Origin: JBBRHQ01 sp963840235
GTDB lineage: Bacteria; Actinomycetota; Thermoleophilia; Solirubrobacterales; 70-9
Assembly (NCBI GenBank): GCA_963840235.1
Contig: CAWIYC010000005.1
Coordinates: 1-64,000 of the forward strand
Direction of reading: 5' to 3'
Length of the DNA stretch: 64,000 nt
The notes beneath the pieces are model-generated. The model made no database searches. It was not told the DNA's origin and worked only from the letters and a program-made list of their open reading frames with translations. This document shows, piece after piece, positions 9,913 through 17,499 of the stretch (positions are counted from its first letter, which is position 1; the number at the start of each line of letters is the position of its first letter). The translations under genes were made by a program, and so were the position numbers.

Positions 9913-11067
9913 TGGTCGAGATCACCCAGACCCGTGACGCGATCGACTTCGCGGAGCGGGCGCTGGCGCTGCTCGACGAGGGCTCGTTCGTCGCCACCTA
10001 CAAGTTCGCGGTGCTGCTGGCGCTGATGGACGTCTGCCTGGAGCGGACCTCGGCCTCCGGAGAGGCGCCGCGCACCGTCACGACCGCCGAGCTCGCCGAG
10101 AAGGTCGTCGAGCTCTACTGGCCCCAGGTGGCTCCGTATGAGCCGGTCGAGCCGCATCCGATCCTGCGCCAGAACACCGGTCGTCACGAGGCGGTGATCG
10201 TCGCCCGGGTGCTGCGCTTCCGCCAGGAGGCGGGAGCGGCGGCGGGTGGCGTCCTCTCGAGAGCCCGGGTCAACGAGCCGGACGCCTACCGGCGCCTCAT
10301 CGATGAGGTCGAGGCAAAGCTGATCCAGATGCCCCTGCCTCGCCTGCAGGTGCTCGGGCGCGAGGAGACCCGCTTCATCTACGACTACGACTTCAGCGCG
10401 CCCGGCCCCGGGCAGCTCCATCTCCTTGGCAAGGCCGGCGATCACCTGGTCCAGCTCAGCGGGCTGCTGCGCCCGATCATCCAGCGGAGGTGGGCCGACA
10501 CGGTCCGGCGGATCAACGGGGAGCTCTTGGGAGAGAGCGAGCTGGACGAGTTCCTCTTCGGGGCCGAGCGGGTCTCGCTGACCCCGGTGCGCGCGCCGCT
10601 GCAGGAGATCCAGCGTGGTCGCTGCTTCTACTGCGGCGGAGGCGGCAAGGCGGGCCGACGTCGATCACTTCCTCCCCTGGGCCCGCCACCCTGACAACGG
10701 CATCTTCAACCTCGTCGCCGCGCACCCAGCCTGCAACAACAGCAAGCGGGACTTCCTGGCCGGCGCCGAGCACCTGCGCCGATGGACAGAGCGGATGGAC
10801 CCGTCGGGAAAGACGCATGACCTGTTGGCGGATCTCGCCGAAGAGAAGCGGTGGCCTCAGCATCCCGACCGCACCATCAGCACCGCCCGCGGCCTCTACC
10901 TGCCCCTCCGCGACGGCGCGAAGCTCTGGGCGGGGAAGGCGCGCTTCGAGGACGCTACGGGCCGGGTTCTCTCCGAAATCCTCGCTGGAGCCCCGTTCGG
11001 AACCGGTCCCCACGTCAAGTCCCGGGCTCAGGCCCAGTCCAGCCCGAGGACCGGGCTCACATCGTGA
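9912..11067 (+). pseudogene. HNH endonuclease-domain protein, one frameshift
   Basis: Begins at ATG 9912, overlapping the HIT stop. Residues 1-240 are a helical N-terminal region ('VATYKFAVLLALMDVCLE' and beyond) typical of HNH proteins with an unknown leading domain. The nuclease starts at 'GRCFYCG', is interrupted by a frameshift near 10640, and continues 'ADVDHFLPWARHPDNGIFNL' and 'HPACNNSKRDFL'. This is a complete HNH core with the zinc-binding CxxC partner. A single base would restore one ~384-residue protein. Such proteins are predicted DNA endonucleases, often of restriction type or selfish, but no partner methylase is visible here. Confidence 0.8.
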
Positions 11068-11082
11068 TTGGTGCTCGGGCGG

Positions 11083-12009
11083 TCAGGATCGGATGAGAAC
11101 CGGAGCGCGGAGCCCCAGGTCGGCGACCAGCAGCGCATGGTCGCCACCCGCGGCGACCGCCTCGTCGAGCCTCGTGGAGAAGTCGACGAGCGTGAAGTCC
11201 GGGGTCGCCCAGATCGAGTCGAAGCGGCGCTGGAAGTTCTCCCTCGGTGCATAGGTCACGTCCAGCAACTCCTCGGAAGCGGGCTCGCGGCCGTTCGTCC
11301 TCACCCACTCGCGGAGCAGGTCGCGCCCGCGGTGAATCGGCTCGAGGCCGAGCATGGCCTGCATCTTCTGCGACCCCGAGCGACCGTCCACCCAGTGGAA
11401 GGCGACGCTGTCGGGGGTCTCGGTGCACGGCTCGTTCGCGTCGATGCCGAAGACGAATGGTTGCTCGATGCGCGCCAGCTCGAGTGCGGCGGCGCCGTGG
11501 AAGAAGGGCTTCCACTCGCCCACGTTAACGCCGCCGACCGTGCCGGCGGCGGGCGTCGCGTGGAAGGAGCCGGCGACGAAGGAGCTGCCGTCCATGGTCA
11601 GCTCGGCGAGGATGGAGCGGCCCGACGAGCGGTAGGCGAGCCGCTCGGGCATCGGCTCGAAGCCCTCGGGGGGTTCCTCGAAGATTTCCCTCTGCACGGA
11701 CTCGGGCATGAAGCTCTCCGGCGGGATACGCCAGCAGCGGCCAAGCTCGATCGGCTCGCGAACCGCGATCGCGCAGCCGTCGGGCGAGAAGGCTTCGGCG
11801 GAGGTCTCCGGCGAGAGGTTGTGGGAATGGACGCCCCGCATCTCGCAGGTCTCGCAGATCACCTCGAGCCAGGGCCTCAGGCACTCCTGGAGCAGGACCA
11901 CGTCGCAGCGCTGCTCGGCGATCAGGTTCGCCAGTGCGTGGATCTGACCGCGGCCCGGGTTGGGATAGGCCCGCAGGTTCAGGGAGCAGATGCGAAGTTC
12001 AGAGGGCAT
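11083..12009 (-). CDS. Endonuclease/exonuclease/phosphatase-family protein
   Basis: About 308 residues from ATG 12009 ('MPSELRICSLNLRAYPN'). The EEP fold is shown by 'SLNLRAY', 'VVLLQECL' (metal-binding Glu), 'FVFGIDANEP' (Asp-x-Asn) and the final 'GGDHALLVADL' (Asp-His). These are the conserved metal and catalytic residues of the DNase I-like superfamily. The substrate cannot be told from sequence: DNA, phospholipid and nucleotide hydrolases share this fold. No signal peptide is seen. A copy of the GTCAG-N17-CGACYY motif lies 12 nt upstream of this start, placing the gene in the proposed regulon. A GTG at 12018 is an alternative start. Confidence 0.85.
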   Translation of the reverse strand: MPSELRICSLNLRAYPNPGRGQIHALANLIAEQRCDVVLLQECLRPWLEVICETCEMRGVHSHNLSPETSAEAFSPDGCAIAVREPIELGRCWRIPPESFMPESVQREIFEEPPEGFEPMPERLAYRSSGRSILAELTMDGSSFVAGSFHATPAAGTVGGVNVGEWKPFFHGAAALELARIEQPFVFGIDANEPCTETPDSVAFHWVDGRSGSQKMQAMLGLEPIHRGRDLLREWVRTNGREPASEELLDVTYAPRENFQRRFDSIWATPDFTLVDFSTRLDEAVAAGGDHALLVADLGLRAPVLIRS

Positions 12010-12021
12010 CGGGTTCACCGG

Positions 12022-12049
12022 GGGTCGGGGTGGCCGGCTCCGATCTGAC
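12022..12049 (-). promoter_or_regulatory. GTCAG-N17-CGACCC promoter-like motif
   Basis: Read on the minus strand: GTCAG at 12049-12045, 17 nt, CGACCC at 12027-12022. It lies 12 nt upstream of the EEP-family start and faces the divergent copy at 12080. Confidence 0.6.
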
Positions 12050-12079
12050 GCGTCCACTCAAAGTTCGGCCCTCAGGCTT

Positions 12080-12107
12080 GTCACGCCCGGGTGCTCGTGA
12101 CCGACTC
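12080..12107 (+). promoter_or_regulatory. GTCAC-N17-CGACTC promoter-like motif (one mismatch)
   Basis: GTCAC at 12080-12084, 17 nt, CGACTC at 12102-12107. A GTG codon begins exactly 7 nt later at 12115, the same gap as at seven other copies, which supports a leaderless start despite the C in the first box. Confidence 0.5.
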
Positions 12108-12114
12108 CTGAGTC

Positions 12115-12500
12115 GTGGCCGATGAACAGCAGCAAGCCTCCCGCCGCGGCCGGCGAAGGATTCGGGATTCGACCCCCAGGAGTTCGTGGACGCGGCGCCT
12201 TGGCGGTTCGCCAAGACGATGGCGCACATTCCGCACTGGTACGTGGTCCGCGGCAAGACCGTTGCGGCCGACGACTTCGACGAGTTCGTGGCCCTCCTCG
12301 CCGAGCAGGGCTTCAGGGCAATCTGGACCTCCCCTGGCGGTAGGCGCTACGAGAACACCTACATCGAGATCGGCAAGTGGAAGTACTGGCGGATCGACGA
12401 CGTCCTCAACAGAGACCTGCGAACCAGCAGCCACGTGGAGAGGGTCGGGACGGGGTGCGCGGGAGCCGCTGAGCGGCATCCGCAACCTCTCGCCACCTGA
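12115..12500 (+). pseudogene. Small paralog-family protein (related to 15741-16127), one frameshift
   Basis: GTG at 12115 (or ATG at 12122) begins a frame that must shift near 12150-12165 to reach 'FDPQEFVDAAPWRFAKTMAH' and 'IPHWYVVRGKTV', 'DFDEFVALLAEQGFRAIW' and 'NTYIEIGKWKYWRIDDVLNR'. The same layout (PWR, H-x-Y-V, FxxF, Y-x-E-x-x-x-(W/Y)-x-YWR, NR) occurs in the gene at 15741-16127, so the two are paralogs. I recognise this as a recurring small family in this lineage but know no function. The promoter-like motif 7 nt upstream of GTG 12115 indicates a leaderless message. Confidence 0.6.
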
Positions 12501-12535
12501 GCGGGGGCGCGCGCGCTCGTGCTCCGACGACGTCC

Positions 12536-12931
12536 GTGACGAGGACCAGGGCGGCGAGCCGACTCTGGAGCAGGATCCGCGAGCTCTTCGGCCAGCGCGT
12601 CGCCGAGATCGTCTCGGCCTGCTCTGACACCGCCGAGACGCCGAAGCCGCCGTGGCGCGAGCGCAAGGAGGCCTACCTCGCGCACCTGCGCGACCCGGAG
12701 CTGCCCGAAGGGGCGATCCGGATCTCGCTCGCCGACAAGCTCCACAACGCCCGGGCGATCCTCTTCGACCTCGAGGCGGGTGAGGACGTCTTCGCCCGCT
12801 TCAACGCGGATCGCGACCAGCAGCGCTGGTACTACGAGGGCCTCGTCGAGGCGTTCGCCGAGCTCAGGCCGAGCCCCGACCCCATGGTCGAGGAGCTCAG
12901 GGGCGTTGTCGAGAAGCTCTTCGGCCGCTGA
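12536..12931 (+). pseudogene. HD-domain phosphohydrolase fragment, N-terminus missing
   Basis: The frame carries the C-terminal two-thirds of a small HD-family protein of the kind related to guanosine polyphosphate hydrolases: 'IRELFGQRVAEIVSACSDT', 'KPPWRERKEAYLAHL' and the metal-site 'LADKLHNARAILFDLE'. Immediately upstream, in another frame, is 'DEDQGGEPTLEQ', the expected preceding segment (usually HDVVEDQGG). Nothing upstream encodes the first ~50 residues with the initial His and His-Asp. Only 36 nt separate it from the previous stop, so the front of the gene was lost or scrambled. It is unlikely to be active. Confidence 0.65.
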
Positions 12932-12997
12932 TCGTCGTCGTACATGCCGGCTCCGAGGTCTCGCTGAGCCGGCCCCGCCGCCCGAGCGGGCACCGAC

Positions 12998-13293
12998 TCA
13001 CCCCGCGCTTGCGGCCGCCAGCGCCGGAGCCAGCTCCTCGGCGCTTGCCTCGACCCTCTCCGGGATCGTGACGATCAGGCGACCGTCTCGCCCGAGCAGC
13101 TCGCGCGCGTCGATCAGGGTCAGCCCGACGACCGCTGGGTACCCGGCGAGAAGCGCACCACGTGGCCCTCCGGAGTCTCCTCGCCCTCAGCCTCGACCGG
13201 CTCTCCGATGTGCAGGTAGAGCACGTCGCCCTCGGCGTCATAGTCGGCGTGGTCGAACTCCATGGGTCCTATGGAGATGTTCACGGCCTCCAT
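12998..13293 (-). pseudogene. DUF2283 protein (antitoxin-like), one frameshift
   Basis: ATG at 13293 gives 'MEAVNISIGPMEFDHADYD', then 'AEGDVLYLHIGEP' and 'TPEGHVVRFSP', the DUF2283 signature of an acidic strand and DVLYL. A shift near 13142 is needed to continue 'VGLTLIDARELL' and 'LIVTIPERVEASAEELAPAL', which matches the C-terminus of the intact DUF2283 gene at 18395. The upstream frame ending at 13281 is the tail of the partner toxin-like protein, overlapping by about 13 nt. It is a second, degraded copy of the two-gene module at 18078-18676. Confidence 0.7.
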
Positions 13294-13412
13294 CGCGCGG
13301 GGTCCTTTCGGTTGGCCAAGGCGGTGATGATCCGCCCCGGTTCCTGCTCGTAGCTTACGACCACCATCAGCCACCGGCTGGGTCCCGCGCTGCGCCTGTA
13401 GAAGCGGCGGCG
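13281..13412 (-). pseudogene. C-terminal fragment of toxin-like partner of DUF2283
   Basis: Only the end of the protein remains: 'RFYRRSAGPSRWLMVVVSYE' followed by 'PGRIITALANRK'. It aligns with the end of the gene at 18078-18398 (WFY..GPSRW..VVV.YE...GRI.TA..R). The N-terminal half (the ERWGHIVD region there) is missing, and upstream sequence belongs to the divergent HicA-like gene. It precedes and overlaps the DUF2283 gene on the same strand. Confidence 0.6.
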
Positions 13413-13507
13413 ACGCCCGAGTGGGTCGGCCTCGGCGTGATCTGGGGCGAACTGGAGGAGCCCTGACAAGCGGCGGAGAGAATTCCGCGCTGGCGACTCA
13501 GGTAGGG

Positions 13508-13708
13508 GTGAGCGCCAAAGGCGACCTGAAGAAGATTCGGAAGCGTGCTATCGACGAGGGATGGCACGTGAAGAAACGAAAGGAGTACTGGCTGTTCTTT
13601 CCCCCGGACAAGGCGATCGGTCCGTGCAGCGTCGCCGGCACTCCCAGCTCGCAGAGGAGTTGGCGGAACTTTCTGGCATGCTTGAAGCGCAAGGGATTGG
13701 ACCTCTAG
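13508..13708 (+). CDS. HicA-like toxin candidate
   Basis: 66 residues from GTG 13508, with a purine-rich GGTAGGGG just upstream. The sequence 'DLKKIRKRAIDEGWHVKKRK' followed by 'WLFFPPDK' and 'VAGTPSSQRSWRNFLACLKR' follows the HicA-type dsRBD-like pattern (LKKLxxxGW, basic strand, TPSDxRxxxN). The usual catalytic His of HicA ('GSH' motif) is not obvious, so it may belong to a divergent subfamily. The stop overlaps the next gene's GTG by one base. HicA proteins are mRNA interferases neutralised by a partner protein. The activity is inferred from family resemblance only. Confidence 0.6.
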   Translation: MSAKGDLKKIRKRAIDEGWHVKKRKEYWLFFPPDKAIGPCSVAGTPSSQRSWRNFLACLKRKGLDL

Positions 13709-14001
13709 TGCGCGAGTATCGCCTCCACATCAGCGTCCCGGCCTCGCCTTCTCGGAGGAGTCGAGTCTGGGAACCTCTGATTGGGTTTCTCGAGACGCAC
13801 CGCGGCGAACTCGGCCCGGTCATCTCATGGGACGAGGAGAGGGTCGCGGTCGTCACCGTTGCGGTTGACTCCGATGACGAGGCTCGCGCTGCGGAGATCT
13901 GTGTCGGCGCGGTCAGCGATGCCCTCCACCGCACCGGTCTTGGGCACCTCTACCCCAGGTCGGTGGAGATCGACCCGGTCGGCGATTACGCGGCGGCGTA
14001 G
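13708..14001 (+). CDS. Small acidic protein, candidate partner of HicA-like gene
   Basis: 97 residues starting at GTG 13708, coupled to the HicA-like gene through a TAGTG overlap. It reads 'REYRLHISVPASPSRRSRVW', then 'HRGELGPVISWDEERVAVVT' and 'AVSDALHRTGLGHLYPRSVE', an alternating strand/helix pattern that could be a ferredoxin-like fold. I do not recognise a named domain. Its position and size fit an antitoxin-like partner, but HicB homology is not evident. The 3' end overlaps the converging zinc-ribbon membrane gene by ~90 nt. Confidence 0.6.
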   Translation: MREYRLHISVPASPSRRSRVWEPLIGFLETHRGELGPVISWDEERVAVVTVAVDSDDEARAAEICVGAVSDALHRTGLGHLYPRSVEIDPVGDYAAA

Positions 14002-14482
14002 TCGGCGGGTCTGACCGCCGGACGGCCGAGCCCAACTCGACGGCCCAGCTGAGCGGCACCCAGACCGGCAGCGCCAGCGCCGCCATCGCCGGACCGCCCT
14101 GCGACCACAGCAGAGCTGCTCCCGACAGGCACCACCAAGAGCGCCACCATGCAGCTGCAGCCGCAGCAAGACGACTGTCGCTCGGGGCCGATGCGACCGC
14201 CACGTCCTTGCCCTGGGCCAGGCCGACACCGAAGGCGATCACGCCGATCACGGTCACCAGCGCGCCGAAGCCGCCGTGGCCGGTGGCGGCGTAGATCGCG
14301 TAGCCGACCAGGCCGACCACGACGCCGATCGCGAGCAGCGCTCCGGCGGACTCGGCCTTCTGCGGCTGCGGCAGCTTCGAGCCGCACCCGGGACAAAGCG
14401 CCCCGGGCGGCCCGCTCCTCTGCCGGCACCCCGGGCACAGGACCCAGCCGGGTTCCTGCGCCGCGGGGAGCTGCTCGGGCAT
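13913..14482 (-). CDS. Zinc-ribbon membrane protein, C-terminus uncertain
   Basis: ATG at 14482 gives 'MPEQLPAAQEPGWVLCPGCR', then 'CPGCGSKLP', a zinc ribbon with two CxxC pairs. A hydrophobic stretch follows ('LLAIGVVVGLVGYAIYAATG') and then 'ALVTVIGVIAFGVGLAQG', two transmembrane helices. From about residue 105 the composition changes and the frame runs into the converging gene. A frameshift near 14170 with an end around 13986 is possible. It is the last gene of the VWA/ARPP-1 operon, 6 nt after the ARPP-1 stop. Proteins like this are usually of unknown function in the membrane. Confidence 0.6.
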   Translation of the reverse strand: MPEQLPAAQEPGWVLCPGCRQRSGPPGALCPGCGSKLPQPQKAESAGALLAIGVVVGLVGYAIYAATGHGGFGALVTVIGVIAFGVGLAQGKDVAVASAPSDSRLAAAAAAWWRSWWCLSGAALLWSQGGPAMAALALPVWVPLSWAVELGSAVRRSDPPTTPPRNRRPGRSPPTWGRGAQDRCGGGHR

Positions 14483-14488
14483 CGGGCC

Positions 14489-15508
14489 CTAGCGCTGGCG
14501 CCGGCGCGACGGGCGCCGGACGCGACCACCGCGGGGGGCGGGCCGCTCGGGTCGTTGCCGTTCTCGCCGGGGAAGACCGAGAGCTGGACCAGCTCGCCCT
14601 CGTGGACGAGGCCGGATCCGGCGACTCCGTTGGCGGCGAAGCGGATCTCCTCGCCGAGGCCGGCGCCGCGGGTGCGGTGGGCGATCGGGGCGTCGGCGGC
14701 GAGCAGGGCGAAGCCGCGGGCGATCGAGTCCTCGACGCTCGGGTCGTTGTCGCTCTCTGCGGCGAGGGCGTCGAGCCCGTAGCCCTGGATCAGGCGCCCG
14801 TGCAGGGAGCCGTAGACCTCGGGGCGGCTGACGTAGTCGAGCACCGAGAGCTCGCCGTTGATCGCGACGATCGAGCCGACCTGGCCGCCCTGCCGAGGGC
14901 AGTCCGGCGCAGATCTCGTTGAGGCGGTCGCGGCGGCTCTCATAGATGTCGTGGCTGGCGCCGGTGGGGGCGTCGGCGGCGTGGAGGGCCCGCTCTTGGT
15001 CGATGTCGCTCCATACCCGCGACTGGTTGGCCCGCGCCGCCGTGCCCGCCGAGACGCTGAGGCGCGACTCCTCGGCCTTGGCCCGCCGCATCCGCGGGTT
15101 CGCGGTCTGCGGCGCCGGGCGCATCTCCTCGCGATGGCGGCGCCCGTCCCAGCGGCCGTGCTCCATGCAGCTGACCGGGACGACGACCTTCGAGCCGGCG
15201 GCGACCAGGACCGAGACGTCGAAGGTGCGGTTCTGCTGGGCGCCGATCACCTCCTCGCCCTCGAAGAGGAAGACGGAGCGCTCGCCCGGGTTCTCGACCA
15301 TCAGGTCGTTGACCGAGGCGCCACCCTCGAGCTCGCCGACGCGCACGCCGGCGCTTCGGCCCTGGGCGAAGGAGATGTAGTCGCTCTTCGGCTCGGGGCC
15401 GAAGAGCGGGAACAGCGTCAAGTTGCCGACTTGCCGAGGGTCGCCGAGGCGCAGGGGCTCGGCGAGGAAGCGATCGACGGTGTGGGGGTGCTGGGCGGTC
15501 TGGGTCAT
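14489..15508 (-). pseudogene. ARPP-1 domain protein, frameshifted
   Basis: ATG at 15508 gives 'MTQTAQHPHTVDRFLAEPLR', then 'NLTLFPLFGP', 'SVNDLMVENPGERSVFLFEG' and 'EEVIGAQQNRTFDVSVLVAA', 'SKVVVPVSCMEHGRW'. This is the ARPP-1 (DUF6569-like) signature. A frame change near 14890 leads to 'VGSIVAINGELSVLDYVSRP' and 'IQGYGLDALA', the usual C-terminal part. A further shift near the end would give the stop at 14489. ARPP-1 was named for gene-neighbourhood association with ADP-ribose and phosphatase-type enzymes, as far as I recall; its activity is unknown. The gene starts inside the upstream stop (ATGA) and also has its own promoter-like motif at 15536. Confidence 0.75.
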
Positions 15509-15744
15509 CTCGTGCCTTTCGTTAGTTCCCCGCCTGAGTCGTCGGTCTCCCATGGGATCTGACAGAAGGGTCCGGTGACCGCGTGCAATCCCGGTTCGGA
15601 GGACTCGGTGTCGGGCCGGGCGGGCCGCACTTCGACCAACTCTCCGTGGCAGTAAGGGCAAAGGTGGGAGGAGAGGCTCTCCACGGTTCCGAAGGCATCG
15701 AAGAGGGCGAAGCAGCCGTTGCAGGTCAGAGACGCGTGGTTCAC
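15505..15744 (-). CDS. Small zinc-ribbon protein
   Basis: 79 residues from GTG 15744, which overlaps the stop of the preceding gene (GTGA). It reads 'VNHASLTCNGCFALFDAFG' and then 'SSHLCPYCHGELVEV', so two Cys pairs (CxxC...CxxC) form a probable zinc ribbon. The rest is short and polar. The stop overlaps the ARPP-1 ATG (ATGA), so all four genes from 17380 down to 14489 are translationally coupled. A copy of the regulon motif lies inside its coding sequence (15536-15563). No function is known. Confidence 0.75.
   Translation of the reverse strand: MNHASLTCNGCFALFDAFGTVESLSSHLCPYCHGELVEVRPARPDTESSEPGLHAVTGPFCQIPWETDDSGGELTKGTR
15536..15563 (-). promoter_or_regulatory. GTCAG-N17-CGACTC motif upstream of ARPP-1
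   Basis: GTCAG at 15563-15559 and CGACTC at 15541-15536 on the minus strand, spacing 17. It sits inside the zinc-ribbon gene, ending 27 nt before the ARPP-1 ATG. A chance match inside coding sequence cannot be excluded, but spacing and direction are exact. Confidence 0.5.
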
Positions 15745-16127
15745 GCCCTCCTCTCCTGATCGGGCACGTGCTTGCGATTCTCGGCCAGCTCCCGGTTCAT
15801 CATCGAGGCACCGATTCGCCAGTAGCAGTACCCGTCCAGCTCGAGGTAGACGTTCCTCATCACGTAGTCGGGCCGGTACGGGGCCCGATAGCTGGCCTTG
15901 TAACCCACCGCCCTGATCAGGTCGGCGAAGGCGTGGAACCTCTCGGCGTCCACACTGCTCCACTCCCTGATCACGTACTCGTGCGGGTCCGGCGGCTTGC
16001 CGGTATCGCCGACCGGCTCCTGCCTAACCGCCCGCCACGGGACTGAGGCAATGAACTCCCTCGCCTCGTCCAGGGTCATCACGGTCACGGTGTTCTCCAC
16101 GGTGCTGCTTCTTTCATCTGCGATCAC
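15741..16127 (-). CDS. Small paralog-family protein in VWA/ARPP-1 operon
   Basis: 128 residues from ATG 16127, overlapping the VWA stop by 4 nt. An internal ATG at 16079 ('MTLDEAREFIASVPWR') is an alternative start that matches the beginning of relatives. Conserved elements are 'VPWR', 'HEYVIREW', 'RFHAFADLIRAVGYKA', 'RNVYLELDGYCYWRIGA' and 'MNREL', shared in order with the product of 12115-12500. The function is unknown. It is a compact alpha/beta protein with several conserved Tyr and Trp residues, without Cys or membrane segments. Confidence 0.75.
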   Translation of the reverse strand: MIADERSSTVENTVTVMTLDEAREFIASVPWRAVRQEPVGDTGKPPDPHEYVIREWSSVDAERFHAFADLIRAVGYKASYRAPYRPDYVMRNVYLELDGYCYWRIGASMMNRELAENRKHVPDQERRA

Positions 16128-17380
16128 CGCTGCCTCCCCCGCCGCCGCGACTTGAGGTGGTGGTCGGCGAGCGCGGCCTTGCGGGCGCTGATGCGGTCGT
16201 GCTGGGCGCGCTCGGAGAGGTCGCGGAGTGTCCGCACCTCCTCGTCGAGCTCCTCCGCCATGCGGCCGCTGGCGTGTGGGCGGGCGCTGAGGATCGCCTT
16301 GCAGGCGGCGTCGTAGCCGCCGAGTGCGCCGGCGATGTCGCCGCGCCCGACCGCGTCGGCAGCGTCGCGCTTCAGCCGTTGGGCGCTTTGAAAGGCGACC
16401 TCGGTCTCTACCTCGGGGTCTCGCACGCGCCCCGCGGCCTGGTCCCCGGGGACGACGTTGACGTTGACCGGGATCCTCGCCAGCTTCTGCTCCATCGTTG
16501 CGATCTCGACCCAGCGCAGCTCGAGCTCGCAGGCGCTCGCCGGGCCCAGTTCGGTAATCGCGGGCACGTCGATCTCGAGGATCAGGCGGCGCTCCTCGGC
16601 GCCGTGAAGGCCCCCCAGCTCGACCATGAAGCCGCCGTCGATAGGGCTACTTGGGAGGTCATTGAAGAGGCGGACCTGGCTGACCGCGTCACTCGGGCGA
16701 ACGGTCAGGCTGACGGCCTGGACGCTCTGTTCGAGCAGGCCGTCGACCTCGGAGGCGAGCTGCCCGCCGGCCTCATCACCGGAGCTCGCGAAGTGGGCGT
16801 TGCCCTGGCCACCCTTGGAGACCTCGGTCAGGAGGTCCTCGTCGTAGTGGTAGCCGACGCCGATCGTCGAGGTGGCGATCCCGGAGCGGTAGGCGCCGGC
16901 GGCGAAGTCGCCGAGCTGGGTGGGGTCGGTGACTCCGTCGTTGGCGTGGCCGTCGGAGAGCAGGACGAGGGTGGCGCCGCCGTCGCCGGCGACGCGCTGG
17001 GCCTCCTGGATCCCGCGCAGCAGGCCACCGGCGAGGTTGGTCATGCCGCCGGGGCCGATCTGGCGCAGGACGGCGCGGGCACGACCGGGGTCGCGCAGCT
17101 CGCCGGCCGGGACCGCGACCTGGACCGCGTCGTCGAAGACGACGAGGCCGAAGCGGTCCTCGGGGCCCAGGCGGCCGAGGAGGCTGTCGATCGCGACCAG
17201 GGCCGAGTGGAGCGAACCGTTTGCCATCGAGCCGCTGCGGTCGAGAACGACCTGCAGGGTTGCGGGGTCGCGCCGGCGCTCGCCGGGGAGCTCGGGCGCG
17301 GTCAGCTCGAGCAGGGCGTGAATCGTCTCGGCCTGCTCGAGGGAGATCAGGTTGAAGTCCAGCTTGGTGTCTATTCGCAT
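16124..17380 (-). CDS. VWA-domain protein
   Basis: 418 residues from ATG 17380. A von Willebrand factor A domain occupies roughly residues 40-215, with a complete MIDAS: 'VVLDRSGSM' (DxSxS), 'GGMTNLAGG' (Thr) and 'LVLLSDGHAND' (Asp). A beta-rich middle part follows, then a charged helical tail (residues 330-418). There is no signal peptide or transmembrane helix, so it is probably cytoplasmic. Such proteins bind partners through metal; here the coupled ARPP-1, zinc-ribbon and small proteins are candidates. The GTCAG-N17-CGACTC motif ends 7 nt before the ATG, so the operon message is predicted to be leaderless. Confidence 0.9.
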   Translation of the reverse strand: MRIDTKLDFNLISLEQAETIHALLELTAPELPGERRRDPATLQVVLDRSGSMANGSLHSALVAIDSLLGRLGPEDRFGLVVFDDAVQVAVPAGELRDPGRARAVLRQIGPGGMTNLAGGLLRGIQEAQRVAGDGGATLVLLSDGHANDGVTDPTQLGDFAAGAYRSGIATSTIGVGYHYDEDLLTEVSKGGQGNAHFASSGDEAGGQLASEVDGLLEQSVQAVSLTVRPSDAVSQVRLFNDLPSSPIDGGFMVELGGLHGAEERRLILEIDVPAITELGPASACELELRWVEIATMEQKLARIPVNVNVVPGDQAAGRVRDPEVETEVAFQSAQRLKRDAADAVGRGDIAGALGGYDAACKAILSARPHASGRMAEELDEEVRTLRDLSERAQHDRISARKAALADHHLKSRRRGRQR

Positions 17381-17387
17381 GGGTAGA

Positions 17388-17415
17388 GAGTCGGTGCCAG
17401 AGGGCGATTTCTGAC
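17388..17415 (-). promoter_or_regulatory. GTCAG-N17-CGACTC motif of VWA operon
   Basis: GTCAG at 17415-17411, 17 nt, CGACTC at 17393-17388 on the minus strand. The VWA ATG begins exactly 7 nt downstream, as at other copies. Confidence 0.65.
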
Positions 17416-17499
17416 ACGTAGGTGTCGGAGGGGTGTCGCTCTCTTGTCATTTCGAGCGCCACCCGTGTGCCGGGCTCGGCGAGGATCGGCCGGTGCCTC

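Noticed and set aside
13494..13508. CGACTC 8 nt before the HicA-like GTG as another regulon promoter
   Set aside because: The GTCAG box is absent at the required spacing, so it is not counted.
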